Shown: positions 7,769-16,826 of the stretch, piece after piece
Layout of the letters: each line of letters opens with the position of its first letter
Position numbering within the stretch: position 1 is the stretch's first letter
Assembly: GCA_026983735.1 (NCBI GenBank)
Contig: JALSTN010000279.1
Span: forward strand, 1-34,204
Direction: 5' to 3'
DNA from: Saprospiraceae bacterium
GTDB lineage: Bacteria > Bacteroidota > Bacteroidia > Chitinophagales > Saprospiraceae
Length of the DNA stretch: 34,204 bases
Made by a program: the position numbers and the translations under genes
The notes under the pieces: generated by a model
Seen by the model: only the letters and a program-made list of their open reading frames with translations
Database searches by the model: none
Told to the model about the DNA's origin: nothing

Positions 7769-10084
7769 TCATTTATTGACGCTATCCAACAATTTCATAT
7801 CAGCTGAATGTCCCACTTTTATTCGGACATCCCCAAAGGAAGAAAGCTGGACAACATCCATCCTCCATCCTGTGTGCTCTAACATCTTATACAAGAGAAC
7901 ATCCCATATAAAATCCAAATCATCTTTGGGGGCGATTAAAAATCCTTCCATACACATCACAGATAATTCCGCTTCCTCATCTAGTAACCGTTCTACAATC
8001 TCAGCCTCCGAAAGAGTGTCTATAGGATACCTCGTCCAATCGCTTCCCCTCTGCTCAAGAACAAGTGTTTCTATAGTATGATTTGAAATATACGAGAAAA
8101 TGATGTTCTTATCCGGATTCTCAAATATAGCCCCATGAGGCAAATAGTATCGGATGTAGCTGGCTAAAAAATTAAGTGATTTCCACCTATCGGAATGCGT
8201 AGATAAAACAATTCCTTTTTCGAGGGCTCGAATCGGCGGACAATCATAGTGGACAGACTTTCGAGTAGCATCTTTCTTTTCAGATAAGGTATGAAATGAC
8301 AACAAAATATTACCATCACTTTCACCTTGACGGGAGACCTTAACACGACAATTTGTGGCAGATGAAGAGAAGTCACTCGTTTCAGAGAGCAAACGAATAG
8401 GAAATAAATCTATTAATGTAGATTTTACTTCATTAGATAGCAGGAATGCATCTCCGGTTTTAAGCCAGTGCTTGACCTCCTTTTGTTGATTAGCCAATGC
8501 TTGTATATTTTGGAATATATCTGAGATTCGGCGATCCCAACGGATGCCCATTTCCGTCCGCTTCCATAAATTGTGCTTATTGTAAAGTGTATCAAGTACA
8601 GATTGTGCGCCCCCAGTTTCCACTTCCACCAATAACTCATTGAGTAGATATCGATAATACCACAATTCATACCTCATTAATCTCTCCTCTTTAGGAAAGC
8701 ATTCCAACGCCTTCAAAAGATTCAATTCATCTTCATTAATTTGTTCGTAAAATTGTCTAAACTTATAATAGGCTTTAAACTCACTTTTAGTATCCAAAAG
8801 AGACTGCCATTGGTTAAAAAGACGATCAAAAAATGCCATCTTTTGATATAAGTACATGTGGTTATCTTCCAGTACATCTTTGAAAATTTGACGTTTGTTC
8901 ATCCCCTCCATCAAATTACTGAAGCCTTCTAATATAGACTGCAATTGCTCTTTGGAACATATCTTATCCTCTGCATTAAACAACGTAAGTCGTCGCATCC
9001 GCTTAACGACAAAGTTTCGTATTTCATTTTTAATAGTTGTCCGGTTAATCATATCACTTAGAACAGGCCGTAATTCTAACACCTGCTGGACATCAATAAA
9101 AGGGGGCAAGGAGAATACTCCGTTGACAGGAAAAGAGTGACATTTATCTAAAAGCAACTGATAGAGTTCCTCAATATGTCGATCTTCGTCGAGCGTACGA
9201 CGGGTAAAAACTTTTAAAAGTCCCTTTTTGGATGTCGGTTTCCGGTGCTCATACAATTCCATCTGGAGCTGCAATTTTTGCCACAAGCCAATAATCTCTC
9301 TCCACCTACCGAAAATGTGACTGTATAACTGTTCCTCATAACTCTGCAACCAACTACTTAACTCCAACCTCAATTCTTGCAGGATCTGAATGCCTTTGGC
9401 CAACTCCTCAAAAAAGTGATCGGAAGCTTCGGGTTCGGAAAACATATCAAATAAAACCGGATGAATACATTCAAAACGATCGATAATATCCTGTTTTACC
9501 TCGACAGACATACCCTGCTTAATTAGATGGAATCGACGCCAAAACGTTTCTTCGTCAAGCGGAATCTCTCCATTGGCAGGGATGATATTTAGATGATGGG
9601 GAGGAGAAAGATATTTTTGAATCTGCGAATATCTAGCCAATATATCCATTGTAGTTTTCTCACTTAAAACTCTTTTATGGATAGTTGAGAAGAGTTGGGT
9701 GATGCGGTGTAGTGCCTCCTTATACTCAAATCGAAGTTTAATAATATGGGCATTCTCCTTCGAACCTGTATCCAACTGGGTCGTATTCCCCAAAAGGTTC
9801 AAATTCTGAAAACTCTGTTCAATATCGGCATCATAGAAGGTTCCACTTCCCCACCCTAGTTGATTTAAACGAATTGTTGTCCTTTCGAGTATTGTCTCAT
9901 CATCGAAAACAATTTCTATAGATAGCTCCCTAGAGAGGCATTCCCCAATCAGGTTCAACAAAGCTTCGGAAGCCAAAAGATCAGAGGTGAAATGCATCTC
10001 CAAAATTGATGAATCCTCCAATGCTTGCCTGATATCCCTAATAATAAATGGAGGAATAACACTATCTATTTTATTGATATACAT
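7769..10084 (-). CDS. Uncharacterised 771-aa protein; probable degenerate relative of large SF1 (AAA_11/AAA_12-type) helicases
   Basis: Intact 771-codon ORF. N-terminal LEMHFTSDLLASEALLNLIGECLSRELSIEIVFDDETILERTTIRLNQLGWG resembles LVVQGPPGTGKSQTIVNLIAxxLARGKxVLVVSxKRAALxVVYxRLxxxGLG of that helicase family, without catalytic residues. ORF is certain; family is inference. Confidence 0.55.
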   Translation of the reverse strand: MYINKIDSVIPPFIIRDIRQALEDSSILEMHFTSDLLASEALLNLIGECLSRELSIEIVFDDETILERTTIRLNQLGWGSGTFYDADIEQSFQNLNLLGNTTQLDTGSKENAHIIKLRFEYKEALHRITQLFSTIHKRVLSEKTTMDILARYSQIQKYLSPPHHLNIIPANGEIPLDEETFWRRFHLIKQGMSVEVKQDIIDRFECIHPVLFDMFSEPEASDHFFEELAKGIQILQELRLELSSWLQSYEEQLYSHIFGRWREIIGLWQKLQLQMELYEHRKPTSKKGLLKVFTRRTLDEDRHIEELYQLLLDKCHSFPVNGVFSLPPFIDVQQVLELRPVLSDMINRTTIKNEIRNFVVKRMRRLTLFNAEDKICSKEQLQSILEGFSNLMEGMNKRQIFKDVLEDNHMYLYQKMAFFDRLFNQWQSLLDTKSEFKAYYKFRQFYEQINEDELNLLKALECFPKEERLMRYELWYYRYLLNELLVEVETGGAQSVLDTLYNKHNLWKRTEMGIRWDRRISDIFQNIQALANQQKEVKHWLKTGDAFLLSNEVKSTLIDLFPIRLLSETSDFSSSATNCRVKVSRQGESDGNILLSFHTLSEKKDATRKSVHYDCPPIRALEKGIVLSTHSDRWKSLNFLASYIRYYLPHGAIFENPDKNIIFSYISNHTIETLVLEQRGSDWTRYPIDTLSEAEIVERLLDEEAELSVMCMEGFLIAPKDDLDFIWDVLLYKMLEHTGWRMDVVQLSSFGDVRIKVGHSADMKLLDSVNK

Positions 10085-10176
10085 AAGTTCATTAATTTCC
10101 GATGCAAATATATAAAGAATTTTCCTATATGTTTAGATTTACATTTTATATCCCGAATATTTTCCTTATTCTACGG

Positions 10177-10205
10177 TTTGTAATCAAAAATTGAGTGTAA
10201 CTTTG
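10177..10205 (+). promoter_or_regulatory. Bacteroidota-type promoter: TTTG (10177-10180), 17 nt, TAACTTTG (10198-10205)
   Basis: Matches the -33 TTTG / -7 TAnnTTTG pattern upstream of the enoyl-CoA hydratase gene. Confidence 0.55.
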
Positions 10206-10225
10206 AGGGCTATTAATAGGGGGCA

Positions 10226-10245
10226 GTATATGCATAGGCATATAC
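10226..10245. promoter_or_regulatory. Perfect inverted repeat GTATATGC-ATAG-GCATATAC (operator or leader hairpin)
   Basis: 8-bp arms with 4-nt spacer, 20 nt downstream of the promoter -7 element. Confidence 0.5.
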
Positions 10246-10368
10246 AGCTCAATGATCTAATCCAAATCCGCATTAGACTTCTTTACAAGGTGAATTATCG
10301 ATTTATCCCATACAAAAGGAATTAAAGTTATTCCTACCCATATTGATTAATCAAAAACTCAACGCCAG

Positions 10369-11151
10369 ATGAAACTTGTCACATTAACTACAGAGTTCAA
10401 AGAACATATCTTACACATCACACTACATCGTCCAAAAGCACTAAATGCGATCAATTCTCTTATGATGAGTGAATTGAAGGAAGTGATGGAGAATTATCAT
10501 CGAGTTTGGCCGGGGACCCGAGGCATTTTGATAACGGGCTCCGGAGATAAAGCATTTGCAGCTGGAGCTGACATTCGGGAATTTGTTGGTCTTAGTCCTC
10601 AAGAAGCATCAGAGTTATCTCGACGGGGGCATGAGACCTTCCAACTAATAGAGAATGCACACCTACCCGTTATCGCAGCAGTCAATGGATTTGCACTGGG
10701 AGGAGGATGTGAGTTGGCTATGGCATGTCATATCCGTATCGCATCGGAGCATGCCAAATTTGGACAACCTGAAGTCAATTTAGGGCTTATTCCGGGCTTC
10801 GACGGCACTCAGCGTCTTCCCCAATTAGTAGGCAAGGCAAAAGCCTTAGAATTATTAATGACCGGAGATATGATAGATGCTCAGGAAGCCCATAGAATTG
10901 GGTTAGTCAATCAAGTGGTAGAGCCTGGTCAAGAGGTATCTACCGCGGAGAAAATGCTTCAAAAAATAATACACAAAGGCCCCTTATCTATCAAATATAC
11001 TATTCGATGCGTCAATGCCAATTATAACCCCATCGAAGATGGAACCGAAATGGAAATTAGCCATTTTGGACACCTTATGGCCTCTGAAGAGGGAAAGGAA
11101 GGCATATCCGCATTTCTTGAGAAGAGAAAGCCCCGCTTTCACAAAGAGTAA
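10369..11151 (+). CDS. Enoyl-CoA hydratase (crotonase family)
   Basis: ITGSGDKAFAAGADIREF, AAVNGFALGGGCELAMACHIRIAS, FGQPEVNLGLIPGFDGTQRLPQLVG. Confidence 0.93.
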   Translation: MKLVTLTTEFKEHILHITLHRPKALNAINSLMMSELKEVMENYHRVWPGTRGILITGSGDKAFAAGADIREFVGLSPQEASELSRRGHETFQLIENAHLPVIAAVNGFALGGGCELAMACHIRIASEHAKFGQPEVNLGLIPGFDGTQRLPQLVGKAKALELLMTGDMIDAQEAHRIGLVNQVVEPGQEVSTAEKMLQKIIHKGPLSIKYTIRCVNANYNPIEDGTEMEISHFGHLMASEEGKEGISAFLEKRKPRFHKE

Positions 11152-11183
11152 AGCGCACTCTACTTCAATTGCCCTAATCAAAG

Positions 11184-12932
11184 TTATCCCCTAAATGGGT
11201 AACCGTTCTTATCTACTACAAATCCGGCAATGGATTCCCATGCGCGATATATATCAATATCATAGGATTGGTAGATTTCATTAAACTGCTTTAGGATTTG
11301 TTCTTTATGGGACTCATCCTTTGCGACATGAATCAGTACTCTATTGACTAATTCTCTAAACTGTGAAGCGTTGGAATGGACAGAGGCTGCAAGTGTATTT
11401 TCCAATAATTCTTCTTCATATAATTGACGATCGCGAAGCTTTTCTACCCGCAATAAGGCAGACTCTACCAGTAAGATGGATATCGCCATGTCTGCAAGCG
11501 CCATCGCGACATATTGGTCCTTTCTCAAATCCATCCTTCCACTCATTTGTGCTTGGATAAGCACAGACAAAACATACTGGAAAGCCTCTTTCATAGAATA
11601 AACGGTCTGGGCCTCTTTGGTCTTTCCTAGCACCTTAGGCTTCCGCCCTTGCAACCATTGAAGACTATTAATAACAAGGGTATTTTCTCCTTTTTCAGCA
11701 TCCTTTAAAAGCTGTTTGATAATGACTAATCTATTGATTTCGTTTGTCCCTTCATAGATCCTATTAATTCGTGCATCCCTAAACATTCGAGCGTAAGGCA
11801 TTTCTTCTGAAAACCCTATTCCTCCATGGATTTGAATGTTCTCATCTACAGAATAATCCAAAGTTTCAGAGCCGGCAATCTTAATAACCGCACATTCAAG
11901 CGCAAATTCCATAGCTGCATATAACCCTGATTTTTCTACAGATTCTCCCTCTGCCTTGAAAGCTTGTTTTCGATCCTCCAACCAATCGGAAACTCTATAC
12001 ACCGCACTTTCTACTTCAAAGGATCGGTATGCCATTTTCGCCAACTTCTCCCTTATCGCCCCGTATCTACTTATCGGATATTTAAATTGTACCCGTTCAT
12101 TGGCATAACCTGTGGCGTAGTCCAGTATCTTTTTGCACGCGCCAAGGGACATCGTACCCAACTTTAATCTACCGATATTCAATACATTAAACGCTACGCG
12201 GTATCCTTTACCCACCTTGCCCAATACATTTTCCACAGGCACTTTAAGGTTTTCGAAGAATATTTGACGGGTAGAAGAGCCTTTGATCCCCATTTTCTTT
12301 TCCTCTTCGCCTAAGGTAATTCCCGGAGACTTCGCATCTACTATAAAAGCAGTCACCTGCTCCCCATCTACTTTAGCAAACACCACAAAAACATCTGCAA
12401 AACCCGCATTGGTTATCCACATCTTTTGACCATTTATGATGTAGTGTTTGCCATCTTCTGACAACGAAGCCTGCGTCTTCAAAGCCATAGCATCAGATCC
12501 GGAAGTCGGCTCTGTTAAACAGTACGAATGAATATGTTCGGCAGTTATAGATGGTGGCAAATACAGCTTCTTTTGCTCTTCATTGCCGTAATAATAGATC
12601 GGCAACACCCCTATTCCGATATGAGCAGCAAAAGTAGTATCGAATGAACCACTCATCGTTCCTAGTTCATCAGCGATAAAGGTATTGGTATGCGTATCCA
12701 ATTCCAATCCCCCGTACTCTTCAGACAAATGAGCCCCTAACAATCCGAGCTCAGCCGCAGCTTCCATCAGAGGTCTTTGGTGGGCTAATTCATTTGATAG
12801 GTCTCGATTTTGTTGAACAAACTCTCTGACCATATCTATAATCATTCCCTGATCCTCATTGTGATCTTCCGGTATGAAAATTTGATCAGGAGTTTCATTC
12901 TCCCATAAAAATTGTGCTCCTTGCCATTTCAT
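11184..12932 (-). CDS. Acyl-CoA dehydrogenase family protein
   Basis: YCLTEPTSGSDAMALKT, MWITNAGFADVFVVFAKV, IHGGIGFSEEMPYARMFRDARINRIYEGTNEINR. Confidence 0.93.
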   Translation of the reverse strand: MKWQGAQFLWENETPDQIFIPEDHNEDQGMIIDMVREFVQQNRDLSNELAHQRPLMEAAAELGLLGAHLSEEYGGLELDTHTNTFIADELGTMSGSFDTTFAAHIGIGVLPIYYYGNEEQKKLYLPPSITAEHIHSYCLTEPTSGSDAMALKTQASLSEDGKHYIINGQKMWITNAGFADVFVVFAKVDGEQVTAFIVDAKSPGITLGEEEKKMGIKGSSTRQIFFENLKVPVENVLGKVGKGYRVAFNVLNIGRLKLGTMSLGACKKILDYATGYANERVQFKYPISRYGAIREKLAKMAYRSFEVESAVYRVSDWLEDRKQAFKAEGESVEKSGLYAAMEFALECAVIKIAGSETLDYSVDENIQIHGGIGFSEEMPYARMFRDARINRIYEGTNEINRLVIIKQLLKDAEKGENTLVINSLQWLQGRKPKVLGKTKEAQTVYSMKEAFQYVLSVLIQAQMSGRMDLRKDQYVAMALADMAISILLVESALLRVEKLRDRQLYEEELLENTLAASVHSNASQFRELVNRVLIHVAKDESHKEQILKQFNEIYQSYDIDIYRAWESIAGFVVDKNGYPFRG

Positions 12933-12962
12933 AACTCATAGTTTTGCTTATCAGATACAATA

Positions 12963-12995
12963 ATAACCCATTTAAAACTCAAAATGTTATGGGTT
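12963..12995. repeat. Inverted repeat TAACCCAT-N17-ATGGGTTA
   Basis: 8-bp arms just upstream of the acyl-CoA dehydrogenase start. Confidence 0.4.
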
Positions 12996-13050
12996 AATAC
13001 TAGTATTTTCTTCAAAACTACAATTAGGCTTATTTTAGTTTATTTTTTTA

Positions 13051-13084
13051 TATGAAACGAACATGAATTTTATTAATTATGAAA
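13051..13084 (+). repeat. Mini-copy of the TATGAAA-bounded repeat: TATGAAA-CGAACATGAATTTTATTAAT-TATGAAA
   Basis: First 26 nt identical to one end of the full copies at 20787-20934 and 24038-24186; also flanked by TATGAAA on both sides. Confidence 0.65.
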
Positions 13085-13138
13085 TGGTTGCAGAGTGGAT
13101 GCCTCTACAGACAACGACCGGTTGATAAAAAATTGCAA

Positions 13139-13146
13139 TATCTTTG
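13139..13146 (+). promoter_or_regulatory. Candidate -7 element TATCTTTG upstream of mutS2
   Basis: TAnnTTTG match 20 nt before the ATG. Confidence 0.4.
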
Positions 13147-13166
13147 CCCCAAATTATGCTTAATCT

Positions 13167-15572
13167 ATGTCAGAACCTTCTACCGATAAGTCTTCAGTCC
13201 ATTTATATCCCTCCACGCTTTTCAAAGACTTGGAAATGGACATGGTCTTGCATCACATTAAACAGTATGCGATTAATCTTGAGGCTAAGACTTGTATTGA
13301 ACAGATAACTCCGTCCTATGATGTGACCATCATCCATAAGAACCTCACAGAAACTACCGCTCTAAAAAGACTATTACAAGAAGGTAAGAGGATAAGTATC
13401 GCACAATTGGACGATATCACTTCTATTCTCGATGGGCTTTCAAAACCGGGGTATATTCTTGATTTAGAGCAGCTCACATCCGTTGCAAAAGTATTGAGAG
13501 GTGCAGTAGAACTCGCCCGTTTTGCCCATGATCATGTTCTGAAAGAAGGAGCATTAGGCGATAGTTTTTCTCCTTTGTTGAATGTCTTCGACTATGCGAC
13601 TCAAGTGGACAGGATATTGGATCAAAACTACAATATTCGACCGGATGCTAGTCCCGAGCTTCTGATTGTAGCCCGACAGATTGAAGAGGCACAAAAGCAT
13701 CTCAATCGAGCGTTTGAACAAGAACTACAGTACTATTCCTCTAAAGGATGGCTTAAAGATACGCGGGAAAGCATCAAAAACGGATTTCGAGTTTTGGCCG
13801 TCAAACCAGAGTTTAAACGGCAAATCCCCGGACTTTTATTAGATGAATCCACCTCCGGACAAACGTTTTATATCGCTCCTCAAAATTTTATTGAACAGCA
13901 CAATGAACTTCAGCATCTTGAATCTAAATATCAGCAAGAAGTCTATAAGATACTGCGTTTTATATCAGAGGAGTTAAGGTACCACGTTAATGAAATAAAG
14001 TTATATTATCCCACCATAATACATCTGGATATCCTACAAGCAAAGGCACGTTACGCAGTCAGGATTAATGGACATACCCCTAAACTCACTACAAAAAGAA
14101 TGATGCGATTGATCCATTGTGTTCATCCCGTTCTCCTTATTAAAAATATCGAAAGCAATAAAAATACGATTCCCTTTAATCTAACACTTGACATCAATAG
14201 CCGAATCCTTCTCATCAGTGGCCCAAATGCTGGAGGCAAATCGATTATGATGAAAGCGGCAGGATTGGCTCAAGTTATGACGCAGTCCGGCATCCTTCCA
14301 CCATTAGACCCTTCTTCTGAACTTTGCCTCTTCCAAAATATCATGGTCGACATAGGAGACCAACAATCTATCGAAGAAGATTTGAGTACTTACAGCTCTC
14401 ACCTCCAGAACATGGCCAAGATGATCCAGTATGCCCGGCACAATACTTTGTTGTTGCTGGACGAGTTTGGTTCCGGCACTGACCCTGTCTTTGGTGGAGC
14501 GTTAGCTGAATCCATTCTCTATAACTTTATCAAGTGTCGATGTTTTGGAATAATTACTACTCATTATTCCAATCTCAAGATATTCGCTTCTAAGAACAAG
14601 GGGATAACCAATGGAGCAATGATGTTCGATAAACGCAAACTGACGCCGACGTACCAATTCAAATCCGGTAACCCCGGAAGCTCCTTCGCATTTGAAATCG
14701 CCCGAAAATCAGGACTTCCGGAACGAGTCATCCGCGCAGCACGAAAAAAAGTAGGTCATTCTCAAACAGAAGTTGAAGACCTTCTGCTCCAACTAAGAAA
14801 TGAAGCTGCTGCACTCCAAGAACAAATACAATCCTACGCTTCTAAAGGACAACACCTCGATAGGCTAATCCAACAATACGACCTACTCAAACATGATTTG
14901 TTTATCAAAAAAAAGAAACTCAATATTCAAGAGCAACAACTCCAACTCGAATTCCTAACCTCTAAAAAAGCTGCGTTAAAAAAACTCCTTAAAAATCTCG
15001 ACGAAAAAGCAAACCACGAGCAAACACAAAATGAAATCAAAAAGGCAGAACAACTTCAAAAAACAGCAACGGACGCACTTCACCAAAGCATTGAAGAGGT
15101 CTATTATAAAAAAGGAGGCGCAGCTGCCCAACTTAGAGTGGGAGACCACGTACAATTGAAAATCGGGGGAATGAAGGGTGTTATAACCTCTATTAAAAAT
15201 CGTAAGGCCTCCATAGATTGTGAGATGTTTTCTCTTCAGGCCGAATTGAAAGACCTCATTCAAATCGAAAAACCTCTTCAATCCACAACGACCAAATCGA
15301 CTAGAATATCACTTGAATCTAGAAAAAGTGCTTTCAATAACAAACTGGACTTGCGAGGAATGAGCCGCTCCGATGCTTTGGATGTACTACAAACCTTTGT
15401 TGACGAAGCTTTAATTGCCAATGCCTTTGAAATCACTATTCTGCATGGAAAAGGAAATGGCATATTAAAACTTGCTGTACAGCAAAAATTAAAAGAATAT
15501 TCTGATGTTTCTAAGGTTTTTCACCCTGCCCCTGAGCAAGGAGGGGAAGGAGTCACCATCGTACAATTTTAG
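13167..15572 (+). CDS. mutS2: Endonuclease MutS2 with C-terminal Smr domain
   Basis: SGPNAGGKSIMMKAAG, LLLLDEFGSGTDPVFGGALAESIL, Smr LDLRGMSRSDAL and LHGKGNGILK. Confidence 0.95.
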   Translation: MSEPSTDKSSVHLYPSTLFKDLEMDMVLHHIKQYAINLEAKTCIEQITPSYDVTIIHKNLTETTALKRLLQEGKRISIAQLDDITSILDGLSKPGYILDLEQLTSVAKVLRGAVELARFAHDHVLKEGALGDSFSPLLNVFDYATQVDRILDQNYNIRPDASPELLIVARQIEEAQKHLNRAFEQELQYYSSKGWLKDTRESIKNGFRVLAVKPEFKRQIPGLLLDESTSGQTFYIAPQNFIEQHNELQHLESKYQQEVYKILRFISEELRYHVNEIKLYYPTIIHLDILQAKARYAVRINGHTPKLTTKRMMRLIHCVHPVLLIKNIESNKNTIPFNLTLDINSRILLISGPNAGGKSIMMKAAGLAQVMTQSGILPPLDPSSELCLFQNIMVDIGDQQSIEEDLSTYSSHLQNMAKMIQYARHNTLLLLDEFGSGTDPVFGGALAESILYNFIKCRCFGIITTHYSNLKIFASKNKGITNGAMMFDKRKLTPTYQFKSGNPGSSFAFEIARKSGLPERVIRAARKKVGHSQTEVEDLLLQLRNEAAALQEQIQSYASKGQHLDRLIQQYDLLKHDLFIKKKKLNIQEQQLQLEFLTSKKAALKKLLKNLDEKANHEQTQNEIKKAEQLQKTATDALHQSIEEVYYKKGGAAAQLRVGDHVQLKIGGMKGVITSIKNRKASIDCEMFSLQAELKDLIQIEKPLQSTTTKSTRISLESRKSAFNNKLDLRGMSRSDALDVLQTFVDEALIANAFEITILHGKGNGILKLAVQQKLKEYSDVSKVFHPAPEQGGEGVTIVQF

Positions 15573-15616
15573 ACTTTAAAAGCTACTAATTCAACTAATT
15601 GAGCCCATTAGCGACA

Positions 15617-16744
15617 CTAATTAGGAAGATAGTAAAATCCATTGGGGATGACTCCCGACCTAAACGTGCTGATGAGTGTACCGCTGACCGTATATCGTTC
15701 GACTACCCCCGTTTGTACAAAATCAACCGCATCCCCTACATACAATTCGTTACTAGCTTCAATATATTGTAAACTATAATAGCTTTTCCCTTTACTCTCA
15801 ATGATACGTTCAGGAGGATTGGATATTTGATCGGCTGAAACCGTGTAAACATCCTTATGCAAAAAATACAACTTTTGGTGTATAGAATCATAACTCATTG
15901 CGGCACCTAATGGATACTCATTCCCTGGAAAATTCAAACGCCCCAATATCCTTCGATCGGCAAGCGACACTCGGACGATGCCTCCTGCTGCTTTGGTTTG
16001 CTCGTGCCCTTGACAATAAACCCATGCTGTATGTGAAGGACCTGGCAGAATTAAAGTAGGTCCATCCATCACCTCTATGCTATCGATAATCCTTTCGAGC
16101 TGTATATCTATCGCATATATGTATCTTGTACTTTCTCCATTATACCATGCGGGATGGGTCACCCAAACTACCCCTTCGTCGTCTTTAATCATTTGCTCCG
16201 ACCATCCCGGCTTAAAGTCAAATGTGTGATCCAAGGACAATGTGTGACGATTGAGGACAGATATTTCACCGGACTTTAAATCGGATACCCAAATAAAATC
16301 ATCGTCAACAGGAAGCAAATACCTCGGGGACTGCAATCCCTTTATCTCTCCCTTTTGCTTGAAATCTTTTCTTGAAAGCACCACAACCTTGTTGCTATTA
16401 TTCAACACTAACCATAATTGATCGGTTGTAACAAGAACACTTTGGAGCACATCTCCTAGAGGCTTTTGATTAATTTTAGAAAATATATTTCCCATGTATT
16501 GCTCCTTTTCTAAATCAAACCACCCTAATGAAGCAGTATTAAAGTTAAATGTGCCCTCATTGGAAATTAAAACCCCGGAAGCATTATCCGGTTTTGAAGA
16601 GGGAGGTCTTTCTTTATCTTTACAAGAATGTATCACAAAAGCGAAAAGAATAAAAACAGAGTAAAGGAATAGCAGACGAAGTACTTTTTGCAAGAATACT
16701 TCAAGTTTACTAATGTCATTTAACCTAAGGAGATTCCTATGCAT
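15617..16744 (-). CDS. YncE/DUF5074-like beta-propeller lipoprotein, possible BtuG-like surface B12-binding protein
   Basis: Lipobox-like VIHSCKDKE; repeated propeller-like segments; last gene of a riboswitch-linked TonB receptor locus. Confidence 0.65.
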   Translation of the reverse strand: MHRNLLRLNDISKLEVFLQKVLRLLFLYSVFILFAFVIHSCKDKERPPSSKPDNASGVLISNEGTFNFNTASLGWFDLEKEQYMGNIFSKINQKPLGDVLQSVLVTTDQLWLVLNNSNKVVVLSRKDFKQKGEIKGLQSPRYLLPVDDDFIWVSDLKSGEISVLNRHTLSLDHTFDFKPGWSEQMIKDDEGVVWVTHPAWYNGESTRYIYAIDIQLERIIDSIEVMDGPTLILPGPSHTAWVYCQGHEQTKAAGGIVRVSLADRRILGRLNFPGNEYPLGAAMSYDSIHQKLYFLHKDVYTVSADQISNPPERIIESKGKSYYSLQYIEASNELYVGDAVDFVQTGVVERYTVSGTLISTFRSGVIPNGFYYLPN

Positions 16745-16826
16745 CTATTAATTATTATTTTTTGAGGCTGTATTACAATTTCTAAAATACAACTACTTTA
16801 TCTATCTTTTACCGATTGTATAAATT

